DNA of 64,000 bases, from contig CM043701.1 of the NCBI GenBank assembly GCA_023935145.1, positions 71,796,817 to 71,860,816 on the forward strand, written 5' to 3'. The translations under genes and the position numbers were made by a program. Positions 9,981-22,152 of this stretch are shown piece by piece. This stretch comes from Bretschneidera sinensis (Eukaryota > Streptophyta > Magnoliopsida > Brassicales > Akaniaceae). Under the pieces are notes generated by a model. It ran no database searches. It saw only the letters and a program-made list of their open reading frames with translations, and had not been told where the DNA came from. How positions within the stretch are numbered: the first letter of the stretch is position 1; each line of letters starts with the position of its first letter.

Positions 9981-11371
9981 TGATTCTTCCTTGACAGGGA
10001 GAAAAAATTTAAGTAGAATGGTTAATTTCCAAAATTTAACTGATTTTAGGTGTATAGATGTGCTCCTTGAAATAGCAGATGATGCAGAGAACATTGGACC
10101 TTTCTTGCTTTTTTCTTTTTTATTTGCTTATCGTGCTGATTTCAGTTATGACGTGAGATCAAACTTAAAATCTTATAATATCAAACTCTCAATCTTAAGC
10201 GACCTCATGGACGATAGCCAGATCTGAATGTTGCATATGGGGCTTCATTTTTTCTCGAAGGCTACAATTCGATATTAAGGAAAATGTTATTATATTGAAT
10301 GGAAACTCCAAATTAAGGGTCAAACTTTCAGGGTAATCAAAGACAAACTCTCTTTTTTTTAAAGAAAAAAGATAAAAAAATATATATATACAGAAAGGAA
10401 GCGGGGCGCATTATCTTAATTTATCTTTCATTGTGACATTATTTATAGTAAATATTTCCATAAATTTAGTCATTTGTTACTTTTTTTTACTTAATTTTAA
10501 TTTTAATTATTATTATATATTATTTTAAAAATATTTTTAAATTCTATTTACGTATATAAGAAAAAAAATTAAATTTTCTTAATAATTTAACAATAAAAAA
10601 ATTTATTCATTTAATTGATAAAATAGTAAATATGATAAAAATTATGAGACATATGGTATTTCTTTTGTCCAAAACCTACCTATATAAATATATAAAACAT
10701 TTCAATTTCACTGTCGTAGTTTCACTTGTATCAATTAAGTTCCCAATATTATGTTAATGATTTAATAAAATTTTGACATCGAATTTTTTTAGTTCAATAG
10801 AAAAGTATTATCACCAGTTAGTTTGTGCGCATTCTACTAAATCCACTTTCTCGAGTGGGTCAAAGATAATTCATTCATATTCGGCCTAAAGAATTTGCAA
10901 AAATAAAAAGAAAAGAAAATCCTTATACCACTTGCTAACATGACTATTTTCTTTATTAGACTAACAAAATACACAAACTTGACAAAGAGTGTGAGTTCAC
11001 AAAGTAACCACACCAGAAAAAAAAAAAAAAAAAAAAGTAAGAATTTATCGTTAAATAAAATCTAGAGTTTCACAATCAAGATTGTAAATGGGTGGTCATT
11101 TTTTCACGGGCTATATGTCTGCTTCCACAACATTTGTTAGCATCAAGAAGTTTATTTTTGCAAGGAGTTTATCGTGGAAGCAGACTTATCTCCCGTGGAA
11201 ATAAACCCACCTGTTATAAATTCCACCAAGAAAAATGTTTCGTGTTAACAATTAAAATTGAATGTTTTGATTTCGGTTTGTTTTAATGCGTCGATTCAGA
11301 TTTGATGACATTTTCAATTAAGTTCTTGTCAAATTACATACCTTAAAAAATATATATACAATTATAGATAC
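9981..11371. other. AT-rich spacer, no gene seen
   Basis: Very AT-rich, with poly(T)/poly(A) tracts and a pure A run of about 22 at 11016-11037. Positions 10075-10112 share a ~35-base word with 19047-19085, next to a copia PBS, so a retroelement leader relic is likely. A strong fold-back lies at 11105-11197 (separate entry). No open frame resembles a known protein. Confidence 0.6.
11105..11197. repeat. Long fold-back (imperfect hairpin)
   Basis: Perfect 12-base arms GTCTGCTTCCAC (11117-11128) and GTGGAAGCAGAC (11174-11185) are nested inside outer arms CACGGG (11105-11110) and CCCGTG (11192-11197), giving a stem of about 24 positions with a six-base internal mismatch and a 45-base loop. It could be a small MITE-like remnant or a hairpin RNA precursor. 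Nothing in the sequence decides between them. Confidence 0.55.
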
Positions 11372-11376
11372 ATATC

Positions 11377-12843
11377 TGATGAGAGTCATAAAATACATGT
11401 TAACAGTACTTAATTGTTAGTATTTTAGGGTTGATCTAGGTTTTAATTGAACTTTTATACGTTAACAACTCTAAAGTATCATTCTTAGATCATTGATCTA
11501 CTTCGGTGCATTTTCAAGTACTTTAAGCTCAAAAGAGGAGGAAAAGTTATCATTGCTTGAAGCACAAAGACTCGAGGCATATTGGAGTGAAGGAATACTT
11601 CCGAAAGGACAAGATGGAGGGCTTAAAATAGCAACAACTGCTGTCTGCATTGGAAAAGAGTTTCACTAAATTGCGAGAATTGCCCGTACAGATTAATCAT
11701 CTTTGAAAATTAAACTGTATTGATACAAGAAGAACTAGGAGATGAACCATATATTCTTAGAAAGATCCGGAAGTCTATTTTCTGGAGAATTTTACGGTTC
11801 GTCAAAAGGATTTTTCTAGAGAAAGTTATGGCAGTTTTAGTAGACAAAGGTCAGGCTGTGCGGGATTTCAGCGTGATTTTGGGCTTAAATCCCACATCCC
11901 ACATTGGATGGGAAACACATTGCACTCTTGGTATTTGCCTATATAAGACCCACTCCACTTTAGCTTTGAGGATCAATCGGAGCTCGTCTGAAATCATCAG
12001 AGAGTGACTTCAGAGGGCCTTTAGGAGCAATCTAGAGGGTCTTTAGGACGAATCCGAAATATAATTTTGGAAGGTAAGCTGAGGAATCGCCGAAGCTTTC
12101 GCTACTAAGGAGGAGATGATCGTTGAGAGGCCGGAGGCAACTCAAGGAAGCATGAGCTCCATGGCCGGCTAGTCTCCAAGCAAGGCGAAGGGATGAATCC
12201 CTAGGTGCAGTTGTTCTTATTTTCCTTTATTTGATTCAGTTGTAGTTTGGTATTATTTTCATTAAATATTTTTATGTTTTATTCTTTAATTTAATTAGTA
12301 GATTTTTATTAGTCCGGTGATTGCATGCTTCTTTTCCATATAAGTCTAGTCATGCTCTTCTTATGTGCATTTGTTTGGGTGTGACTAAGTCTGGTAGATC
12401 TCTTTTATAGATTTGTCCATTGCTGAGGTATTATCATTTAGATATATCGTCGTCTTTTGATAATTTATAAGTTAGGTTATGTGAGCTTGAAATTAAAGAA
12501 TAATTCATAGCAATTACATTAGGGTTTATAAATGCGCTTTAATTGAATATTTGCCGATTGCCTGTTTGGGATATGAAACTTGCAATCAAGATAAAAACGA
12601 CTGAATCAAGTTAGGATTAGGGCAACGAACCTAGGGAGGATTTTTGGAACCTTGTCGTTTCTTTATTATATCCATCAATCATTGACACAATTTCTATAAA
12701 ATAAACAATTCAGATTCTTTCAATCAATCTTTTATCGTTTGTGTTCAAGTTTACACCTTCTTCTGTAATTAACTTGTTTCCCTGTGGAATCGACACCCCA
12801 AAGCTGTACTACAAATAACCATGTTATACTTTGGGCGTAATCA
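11377..12843 (+). repeat. 5' LTR of element A
   Basis: 1,467 bp, aligned to 16413-17924. A TCCCACAT motif followed by TATATAAGA near 11940 looks like the promoter. Positions 11645-11870 contain the module ending AGTAGACAAAGGTCA that recurs in the LTRs of C, D and I. Confidence 0.93.
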
Positions 12844-12848
12844 AATTT

Positions 12849-12866
12849 TGGCACCGTTGCCGGGGA
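12849..12866 (+). other. Primer-binding site of element A (Asp tRNA)
   Basis: TGGCACCGTTGCCGGGGA matches the complement of the plant Asp tRNA 3' end with one mismatch and lies five bases after the LTR. Asp tRNA priming is typical of Athila. Confidence 0.85.
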
Positions 12867-13058
12867 AACGTGCTTAAGTACAAAGAAGATTGTCAACTTT
12901 TGACATGACGGTAGAAGAACTGTAAATAGTTTTTATTTTCAACAGTTTGTAAAGGCGGTAACTTCGTTCCCTCTTTTGGCTTGCTGCATTAATTTAATTT
13001 AATTTTATATTATTCTCTCTTTTTACAATAATTTTTTTTCATTATTTTGTTACCTTGA

Positions 13059-14761
13059 ATGCAAAGACATAGAGATGCTGGTAGGCCTGTGCTAGAGTCA
13101 GAATTCAATTCATTTCTAAATCCTTTATTTGACAGTCCATCTAGTCCCGAAGAAATGAGTGAACATGAATATCAACACCCTAAGACCCTCCAGGATTACC
13201 TCAACCCTACACGCACAGCCACATCATCATGCATCATATTTCCAGCCAATACTCGCCCATTAGAGTTTAAAACAGGGATGATACATTTACTCCCTACATT
13301 TCATGGCTTGGATAATGAAAATCCATATGTGCACATTAGAGAGTTTGAGGAAGTAGTCGCGACTTTTCATAGTCAAGACGAAACCGATGACATTGTGAGG
13401 CTTAAGTTCTTTCCTTTCGCTTTGAAGGATAGAGCTAAGAGTTGGCTATACTCACTTAGACACGATCTATTAGGTCGTGGACTGAGATGACTAGGATTTT
13501 TTTTAATAAATATTTTCCCCAACATAAGACCAATGCTTTAAAAAGGCAAATCTCCACCTTTGCATAAAAGGACAGTGAGACTTTGTATCAGTCTTGGAAG
13601 AGATTTAAAGAGTTATTGAGTATGTACCCTCACTATGGGTGTGAGAGTTGGCGCTTAGTGAGCTATTTTTATGAGGGACTTACATATAGAGAGCGCCAAT
13701 TTGTAGAGATGATGTGTAATGGTGAGTTTTTAGAGAAAGATCCTGATGAGGCCATAGAGTACCTTAATGAGCTTGCTGAAAAAGCTCACATTTGGACTGG
13801 ACCTAGTGCTACTGAAAGCACAAATAGGTCACGACCTATAGGGTACCCAAATGGTGGTGGAATTTACCATAATAGGGAAGAGGATAACCTTAAGGCCAAG
13901 GTCGAGATGCTCACCAGGGAACTAGAGGCATTAAAAACTAAATGCTCAAAGCCAACACATACAGTTAACCATGCCGAATCTTTGAAACCATGTTTTGTGT
14001 ATGGCGGGGTAGGTTATCCCGCTCAAGAGTGCCCCACATTTGTTGATATGAGAGGGATGTATGAGGAACAATGTAATGCCTTAGGCATGTACACGAAGGC
14101 TTTTACACCTTTCTCTAATACCTATAATTTGGGATGGCGCGATAACCCCACCTTCAGTTGAAAATCTGAAAATCAGCAGCTTGCACAACCCCCTAGCTCA
14201 TATTCTGCACCATATCATGCACCTTCATCTTCTAGGAGTCCTTTAGAAGACACTTTGCATGCTTTCATTGAGGCACAGGGTAAGACTAATCAAAGACTTG
14301 AATATTTGATTACACAGGTTGTTGAAGAACATAAGGAGATAAAGAGCCAAGTGTCCAAGTTGATGAGCTACTTGAGTGTGACTGAGCGATGTAAGTTCCA
14401 TTCTCAAGCTCAGTCCACACCCTATGGTTAGCACCTAGTACAAAAGAATTTGAAGGAGGTGAATTCCATTGAGACACTGAGGGGTAAGTCATTACATATC
14501 CCAACAACAGAAAAATCAAAGGATGTGGATGAAAGCCATCAAACACAAGCATACATGATTGACTCATTCATGGAAAAGGTCCAACACCTTAATCCATTTG
14601 AGTCCACCCTCATCCATGGCTTCACCAAAGTATACATCAAGCCAGAATTTGTGGATGTTACTGATGACATCCTTGAGGCCCCCCAAAAGCATAGAAGCAC
14701 CAAATTTGGCAATGAAGCAGTGGCAGATGCATTCAACCTATGTTTTTCAAGGAGGGAATAA
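13059..14761 (+). pseudogene. gag: Gag of element A (Athila-type), broken
   Basis: Athila-type Gag. The N-terminal part (13059-13490) has LLPTFHGLDNENPYVHI and LKDRAKSWLYSLR. A frameshift follows near 13480. The next part, from 13583, has RFKELLSMYP, SWRLVSYFYEGLTYRERQF and EAIEYLNELAEKAH. The knuckle-like region (CFVYGGVGYPAQEC) has lost the His. Further on are EQCNALGMY and a C-terminal FNLCFSRRE. In-frame stops are at 14159 (TGA) and 14429 (TAG); C has a sense codon at each equivalent place. The frame ends at 14761 without reaching a protease. Confidence 0.88.
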
Positions 14762-16412
14762 GAGCGTCTGGCTGAAGACGTAAAACTTAGCGCTTATGGG
14801 AGGCAACCCACAATGTATCCTTTTATTTTTATTGTTTTTTTATATTTTCTTTTTTATTGTTTATTATTATTATCTTGTTGTTTTCCAGTTTTACTTTCGT
14901 ATTTCTTTTTCAGGGACAAAAATACGAAGTAGTTCAAATGGTGGAGCACAATTTTCAGCTTCTGTGCACCTTTGGCTACAAGGGGAGTTTCCTTTACTCT
15001 TTCTTTTACATTGAGGTCAATGCGATTTTTAAGTTGGGGGTGGAGGAAACGCATCTCTTTGTTTCCATTTTCTTTATTTCCATACATTTTTCTTTTTCCA
15101 TTGAATTGTTTGGTGTCATTTTCCCTCTCTTTTTGTTTTAAGCATGCTTTGTGGTTGCCTTGGAGTTAATTCACATGTCAATGATATAAACTTAATTGAG
15201 ATAGCATATAGCATTTAGAAGAAGTTAAATCTTACTTCGGTTTGAAATTAATTTAAGTATCAATCTTCATTTGGTTTAAGACTCTAGTTTGTGGTAAGAT
15301 TGTATGATTAGTCTTAAACATTTAGAGAAATTTTATGTGTGATTGTTTTATGAATACTTTTACGGTCTTGAGAAGCTCTAGAACTTACTTGATAATCACT
15401 TGAGGCGAATTCCTAGAATGCGCACTACTTAGGATATGATATAGGCCATTTTTGAACCGTTTGAGCCTTTCAAACCTACCATTGCTATATTTATCACTAG
15501 TCACCTATTTGAGCCTATTTCTTGAAAAGAAAAATTGAACTTTGTTTCTTTCGATAAACCATTTACTTACCTTTATGAGCCTAAAAATATTTTTATCATT
15601 ATCTTTCTTTTAAAAGAACGTAGTTATACACATGTTGTGAGAAGCACTTAAAAGGAGTAAGGGTGGAAATATGAAAAAATATCACTACCGCAACCCAAGT
15701 ACATTAAAGGAGATAAGTTGGGAGTTGTGGAAAAGAAAAGAAAAAAAAATGAAAAAGAAAGTGAATGGTTATGTGCCAAAAAAAAATTTATGGCAAAGAA
15801 AGAAGAAAGAAAGAAAAGAAAAAAAATGGTGATTTGTTGAAAGAAATGCTCGAAAAATGGTTGAAAGAGTTGGGTGTTGAAGTAAGGTTATCCAGTGCTT
15901 AAAGAGTTGTGTTCAAAACTAAGAGATTAAGTTCTTCTACTTGTTGAATCCTTCCCGTTCTTTCTTAACCTTTACCTTAGCCTAACGTTACAAGCTTATT
16001 AAAGACCTTTTGATCCAATGTAGTGTGATTTTTCTACAATAGTGGAGAGTGATTTGAAAAGTGAGCCTATGGAGCTTGTTTTTGTGATAGATGTCACGCA
16101 ATTTATTATGTTTTTAGAGGTCAAGACTTGTATTCATGAATGTTATGCATAAAATCATCCGGGTGTTTGGATTAATGGTTTGTGGTAAGAAGGTTGTTAA
16201 GAGTCAATAACGATTTTAAGATTGATGTTTGGATTACTTTTGGACTTAGGTGAAATTTAATGATTCTATGTGCCGTATATTATGTGCAATTTTTGAGACA
16301 AAAAGTGAATTACTCTTGGTTCAACACTAGCATTGCTTTACTTTGTTTTTAACTCCTACCATAGAATTCATCTCGAATTGCTAGGGACTAGCAATAAGCT
16401 AGTTGAGGGTTG
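14762..16412 (+). other. Non-coding 3' leader of element A
   Basis: It begins with GCTGAAGACGTAAAACTTAG and a GGGAGGCAACCCA box, shared with C and D. A pyrimidine-rich tract (14820-14920), purine-rich A/G tracts (15725-15840) and three AAGTTGGG-type polypurine motifs (15031, 15715 and just before the 3' LTR) follow. Short frames rich in Phe/Leu at 14796-15169 come from the T-rich tract. The order of blocks is conserved in element C (49121-50781). Confidence 0.75.
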
Positions 16413-17924
16413 TGATGAGAGTCATAAAATGCATCTTAATAGTACTTAATTGTTAGCATTTTAGGGTTGATCTAGGTTTTAATTGCACTTTTGTACGTTA
16501 ACAACTCTAAAGTATCATTCTTGGATCATTGATCTGCTTCGGTGCATTTTCAGGTACTTTAAGCTCAAAAGAGGAGGAAAAGTTATCATTGCTTGAAGCA
16601 CAAAGAATCGAGGCATATTGGAGTGAAGGAATACTTCCGGAAGGACAAGATGGAGGGCTTAAAAGAGCAACAACTGCTGCCCGCATTGGAAAGGAGTTTC
16701 ACTAAATTGCGAGAATTGCCCGTACAGATCAATCATCTTTGAAAATTAAACTGTATTGATACAAGAAGAACCAGGAGATGGACCATATATTCTTAGAAAG
16801 ATCCGAAAGTCTATTTTCTGGAGAATTTAACGGTTTGTCAAACGGATTTTTCTAGAGAAAGTTATAGCAGTTTTAGTAGACAAGGTCAGGCTGTGCGGGC
16901 TGTGCGGGATTTCAGCGTGATTTTGGGCTTAAATCCCACATCCCACATCGGTTAGAAAACACATTTCTATATCCCACATCCCACATCAGATGAGAAACAC
17001 ATTGCACTCTTGGTATTTGCCTATATAAGACCCACTCCACTTTAGCTTTAAGGATCAATCGGAGCTCGTCTGAAATCATCAGAGAGTGACTCCAGAGGGC
17101 CTTTAGGAGCAATCCAAAGGGCCTTTAGGACAAATCCGAAGTATAATTTTGGAGGATAATCTGATGAATCGCCGAAGCTTTCGCTACCAAGGAGGAGATG
17201 ATCGTTGAGAGGCCGGAGGCAACTCAAGGAAGCATGAGCTCCATGGTTGGCTAGTCTCCAAGCAAGGCGAAGGGATGAATCCCTAGGTATAGTTGTTCTT
17301 ATTTTCCTTTATTTGATTCAGTTGTAGTTTGGTATTATTTTCATTAAATATTTTTGTGTTTTATTTTTTAATTTAATTAGTAGATTTTATTAGTCCGGTG
17401 ATTGCATGCTTCTTTTCCATATAAGTCTAGTCATGCTTTTCTTATGTGTATTTATTTGGATGTGATTGAGTCTGGTAGATCTCTTTTATAGATTTGTCCA
17501 TTGCTGCGGTATTATCATTTAGATATATCGTCGTCTTTTGATCATTTATAAGTTAGGTCATGTGAGCTTGAAAGTAAAGAATAATTCATAGCAATTACAT
17601 TAGGGTTTATAAATGCGCTTTAATTGCATATTTGTCGATTGCCTGTTTGGGATGTGAAACTTGCAATCGAGATAAAAACGACTGAATCAAGTTAGGATTA
17701 GGGCAACGAACCTAGGGAGGATTTCCGGAACCTTATCGTTTCTTTATTATATTCATCAATCATTGACACAATTTCTATAAAATAAACAATTCAGATTCTT
17801 TCAATCAATCTTTTACCGTTTGTGTTCAAGTTTACACTTTCTTCTGTAATTAACTTGTTTCCCTGTGGAATCGACACCCCAAAGTTGTACTACAAATAAT
17901 CGTGTTATACTTTGGGCGTAATTA
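16413..17924 (+). repeat. 3' LTR of element A
   Basis: 1,512 bp. About 45 bases longer than the 5' copy, partly from an extra copy of a short CCCACATC-rich segment near 16930-16990. It ends at 17924, followed by the TSD. Confidence 0.92.
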
Positions 17925-17929
17925 ATATC

Positions 17930-18779
17930 ATAATAAAACCATCATCATTCAAACATAAGATGATAAATATGATGTATTAACCAAAACAAAATCATAATTG
18001 CAATCTAAAATTCAAATACTAACACAAAACAAAACCAAGTTCATGCTATTTTAAGAAATACTAATCCAAAATAATATTAACTAAAAATGTTTAGCATTTA
18101 CATACCAAACTTTCTAAACTTAATTAAATGTGTCATTGTCTAAAAATATAATGTGAATTTTTTGTAAACAAACGGGGAGGATAGAAGAAAAAATAAAATA
18201 AAAATATAATGTTATGTTTCTGCTGAAATAAGGTGCTTCGATTGAAATGGACAGAAACGACCGAAACGGTTTGAAACAAACTGAAACAAAAAGAGAAACG
18301 GAATATAGGGGTAATCTGTTACGATTTATAGTTGAAACCGAAATTTTTTGATCGAAATGGAACGGAATTTACAACCATGACCGTAATATCAAGTTTACCT
18401 ATACCTTTAGTTAACTAAAGGGAAGAATTTACCAATAAATATAACCCAAATTATCGTAAAATGTATTATTTTTATCGGTGTTTTATTTCAAGGGAAAGCC
18501 TCAAAATTGACCTTTAATATGAAGCAATTGTAATTATAAGATATAAAACTTTTCTGCTGATGAGGTTTTAACCGAATAGTCAAGGTTGAGGCCCTAATAT
18601 TATAAGGCTTTGGATTTGATTCCCACGATGTGTGAGTTATTTATCGAATCAATATATAGATTATTTCTTCCACTTTGAGTGGGTTATGATAGCATTACAA
18701 GCTTTTGTATGAATAATGAGATAGTACGAATTTATTGTAATCAAGTCCATAATTATACTACTTGTATATAGTATCATTT
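17930..18779. other. AT-rich DNA, no gene seen
   Basis: Continuation of the target DNA of element A. It contains runs of GAAACGG/GAAACAA-like words (18240-18370) but no frame or element end that I can support. Confidence 0.5.
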
Positions 18780-19049
18780 CATTAAAGAAAAAGAGAGAAA
18801 ATATTTCCCATGAATAAGTCAATGAAACTCAATTAGAAGCATAATTATCTCCAAGTACTTGTAATTATCTTTCTTTGAGTACTTATTTAGTGTCTATATA
18901 TACTCATCTAATACATCAATAAAAGGCATCTCAAAAAATTATCTCATCAGCTTACGCTATGTATATCTCTCTGTCACTCCTAAACACTTGCCCACATTGA
19001 CAATGATTCCTAATCCACAAGGGAATTCATGTTTTATATGGTATCAGAG
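18780..19049 (+). other. Relic of a copia-type LTR end with Met-tRNA PBS
   Basis: TGGTATCAGAGC at 19038-19049 is a perfect initiator-Met PBS on the plus strand. The preceding ~250 bases (TATATACTCATC, AATAAAAGGCATC, a CT-rich stretch) have the look of the R-U5 end of a copia LTR. No partner LTR or Gag was found, so it is called a relic. Confidence 0.4.
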
Positions 19050-19199
19050 CAAATGATGTGAGAACATTCGACCTTTCTTGCTTCTCCAAGCCAAGACTAC
19101 CAAAAATTGATTTCCTATGGAGCTGAGGTAAGTGTTGGCCATATGCATACATTTGAGTGCTGGTAAATGATGTAGATATGAAAAATGTACTATAACAAA

Positions 19200-19430
19200 A
19201 TTTTGTCTTCTCTTATTTTTTTTTTGCCAAAATTTTCAATTTTCTCCGCTTCACCTAAATTTACTCACATTTTTTCTATTTCACTTAAGTTTTACACATT
19301 TTTTTTTTCTATTTCACTTAATGTTTACATTTTTTTTTATTTCACATAATTTTTCCTCTTTCACTTTCACATTTTTTTCCAATTCACCTAATGTTTCTAC
19401 ATTTTTTCCATTTTAAATTCTACTACTTTT
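19200..19430. repeat. Pyrimidine-rich degenerate repeat
   Basis: Repeated TTTTTCTATTTCACTTAA-like words, each followed by TTTACA(CA)TTTTT, occur five or six times with irregular spacing. Low complexity; no gene. Confidence 0.6.
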
Positions 19431-19798
19431 TAGAGGTAAATTCTACTATAGATACACATTCATTCTTTCATATCAGATAATAAAAAAAAAATCTACACAA
19501 CATCCATCCACACAAACTTGATTTAATATCAAATTTTGACCATCCAAATTGAATCTAATAAATTCCTATAGATTTAATATGTTTGAAAAACAATCTACAA
19601 CAAATTTATTATCATCATATGATAATAAACAATTCAAGAACTCTTTCTTGAATTTTCTTGACTTAGGGTTTCATAAACCCTAATTTAAATTTTAGTTTTT
19701 GAAATAGAAATCTCTAGAATTTAATGATCGAATCTTTAAAGCCATAACAATATAATTAAACTCGTTCTAATAATCTTTAGAGTTAGCTCTGATACAAC
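19431..19798 (-). other. Leader and PBS of copia element H (minus strand)
   Basis: GCTCTGATACAA (19786-19797) is the reverse complement of a Met-tRNA PBS with one change, ending one base before the H LTR. The leader therefore belongs to a minus-strand element whose 5' LTR is H and whose body would lie to the left, where it is lost. A TTAGGGTTTC..AACCCTAA inverted repeat sits at about 19665-19684. Confidence 0.55.
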
Positions 19799-20691
19799 TG
19801 TAAGTCCACTGGCATAGATAACATAGTGAAATTTAAACTTTTTCAACTATGCCAATAAACTTTCACCAAGAAATTTTCTATGAATTTATTAAAATGATAA
19901 ATCAATTCTCCAAACAAGGTTAGAGTTTATACCTCATTGAAGATTCAGGTTGATCCTTTGGAGAATATTCCATAAGCCATTCAAGTGTCTGATCACTAAG
20001 TGTATCTACACGAGCAACACAAACTAGAGATCTCCAGTTAAGGTGACCGAAAATTATGGAGTGCTAGCTCCTTGGGATTTTCAAATATGGCTTGTAGAGA
20101 GAGCTTAAGATCTTATCTTAAAACTCAAATTATGATAATTAGGGTTTCTATCAAATAGAAATCCTATTGATATAGAACCTTTACACCTAAAGGCTCTAAG
20201 ATTTTTGAATTACAATTAAACCCATGATTTAATTTAATTCTTAAAATATCTTCATTTCCCCTTAATTTCTCTATTCTTGTAATTTTTTTTGTGGCCCCTT
20301 ATGTTCAATATCTCACTAGCAGTAGATTGTAAATTTTACGTAACAATTAAATCCCATTCAATTAATTAAACTTATTTTTATTTTAATTCAAATTAAAACT
20401 ATTTTTAATTCTCCCTTTAATTAAATCAATTACAATTAATTCTTAAGAACTTATACAAGTTATGATTGACACCTAACAATATATTATGACTACCCAGATA
20501 ATATGAATGATTGTGAACCTTTTGTTAATTACCGTATAATTATATCCATCCATCATGCAATGTCTCTAATTAAACCTAAGGCATGAATTTACTGTAAAAC
20601 CTTAATTATTTAATCATATGTATCTTGATCTCAATTCCATAACTTAAATGATGAAATTTTAAACTCATTTCTAATTTTCACCTTACCTTGG
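19799..20691 (-). repeat. H LTR, first segment
   Basis: Begins TGTAAGTCC (plus-strand view) and aligns, with many differences, to the LTR of copia element F (32363-33983): both contain TTAGGGTTTCTAT, AAGATTTTT..AATTACAATTAAACCC and a TTGACACCT stretch in the same order. It is cut after CTTGG (20687-20691) by element G and resumes at 27098. Confidence 0.75.
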
Positions 20692-21662
20692 TGTTGGTAT
20701 TTGTCTAAGGTTCAAACATGGTTAAGGTTTAAACAAGAGATGGAAGAATGAATTTCAGCATGTTAAAACAGTGCACACAAGTGTCCACCTCACTTTGGGT
20801 GTGTGCACACCTCTATTTTCAGCAAGACAAAGAAGTGCGCACAACTTTGAAGGGTCCAACATCAGTGTGCGTTGCAACCCTGCTCCTTCCAGGCCACAAC
20901 ACCCAGCAAGTGAGGATGCTGGAGGAAGACCAAGGCCATGGCACCCCCTACCCAAGGCCGCAACACCTAGAAAGTGGTGAAAAGGTGTTTTGCCCAAGGC
21001 TGCAACGCACCCTGTTAGAGGCCTAGGCACTAGGCACACTGGTGCACACATGATTAACTTGATTCAGCCTTTTGTTAAGTGCGTGGGTGCAAGTCCAAAA
21101 TTCACATCACTTAGGATTGATGGAGGGCCATGGTTGATTGGTCATCAAGATCTAACGGTGGAGAATGACACTCAAGATTGATCAAGAAGTAGGTGCACTA
21201 TATAAAGGGTCACCTAGCTTCATTCTTAACAAGAATTAATTGAGAGATTATAAGAGACACATTGTGACATACAAGAGAGAATTGTGTGAGAGTTCAAAGG
21301 CATAAAACATAAGAGGGACTCAGTGTAGAGAGGCTGGTTGTAAAGAGAGAGTAGCATAGAATTGATAGAGAGCATTGTAATAGTTCTTATCATCTTCTTT
21401 CTTCTCTTCTTGGTTTTTTCAAGAACTTGATCTTCTTGGAGAGGGGTTGCTGTAATTGTAAAAGAACCATTGATTTAGTGCAAAGAGTTCAGAGGAACTC
21501 ACGGAGACGTAAGCTATTGCTGAACCTCGATAACAAATCGCTTATCTTCTTTCTTTCTTTGATTTCTGTTCTTGTTTTCGATTCCAAATCTTTACAAGTC
21601 ATTCTAGACTTGGGTGTTTGGAAGATCACTACCTGGGCATCTTGTCAAGGTGATTTCCAACA
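20692..21662 (+). repeat. 5' LTR of element G
   Basis: 971 bp, aligned to 26121-27092. GTGCACACAAGTG and GTGTGTGCACAC words near 20770-20810 can pair. A TATATAAAGGG box at about 21199 is the likely promoter, about 460 bases from the LTR end. Confidence 0.93.
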
Positions 21663-21663
21663 G

Positions 21664-21675
21664 TGGTATCAAAGC
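21664..21675 (+). other. Primer-binding site of element G
   Basis: TGGTATCAAAGC, one base after the LTR, matches the initiator-Met complement with one change. A second, perfect TGGTATCAGAGC lies at 21698-21709. Confidence 0.75.
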
Positions 21676-21818
21676 TAGAAGAGATACCACCAACAATGGT
21701 ATCAGAGCTTTGGATAGCAGGATTAGAGCCAAGATTGACGAGTATCGGAGCAAGAACAGAAGGTGACGGAGTCAAGACTCCAAGAATCGGAGGTCAACTT
21801 CTTAGATGATTCAAGAAT

Positions 21819-22065
21819 GGAGTTAAGATCTATATCTGATCGTGTTCTTGAGGTGAATCAAGGACGGAGTTAAGATCTATATCTGATCGTGTTCTTGAGG
21901 TGAATCAAGGACGGAGTTAAGATCTATATCTGATCGTGTTCTTGAGGTGAATCAAGGACGGAGTTAAGATCAATATCTGATCGTGTTCTTGAGGGTGATT
22001 CAAGAACAGAGTAAAGATCAAGATCTGATTGTGTTCTTGAGGTTGATTCAAGAACGGTATTGAGA
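21819..22065 (+). repeat. 47-bp tandem repeat in G leader
   Basis: About five units at 47-bp spacing (21819, 21866, 21913, 21960 and a degraded one from about 22007), each with GGAGTTAAGATC, TGATCGTGTTCTTGAGG and TGAATCAAGGAC. They lie between the PBS and the gag start. Confidence 0.9.
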
Positions 22066-22152
22066 TGAATCTTCAATCTATGTTCTTAAGGTTTAGAAGA
22101 AGTTGGAAAGCATTTGTGGGTGCTGCATGAATCAAGGGATCTTCTCCGCAAG

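Larger units (their letters stand above)
11377..17924 (+). mobile_element. Element A: Athila-like non-autonomous retrotransposon
   Basis: 6,548 bp flanked by perfect 5-bp TSDs ATATC (11372-11376 and 17925-17929). LTRs are TGATGAGAGTC...TAATCA (5') and ...TAATTA (3', last CA mutated). The PBS matches Asp tRNA. The ~3.57-kb interior holds only a gag frame; no protease, RT or integrase motif was found. It belongs to the same family as element C (45755-59780), which has the same gag, the same 3' non-coding leader and alignable LTRs. It probably depended on enzymes of an autonomous Athila. Confidence 0.9.

Noticed and set aside
11720..12007. 95-residue frame inside the element A 5' LTR (similar ones at 36378-36599 and 51167-51439)
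   Set aside because: Part of the conserved LTR module; the frames are not kept with the same ends between LTR copies.
14796..15169. Three overlapping small frames rich in Phe, Leu and Ser, resembling membrane proteins
   Set aside because: They come from a T-rich leader tract of element A; the equivalent tract in element C does not keep the frames.
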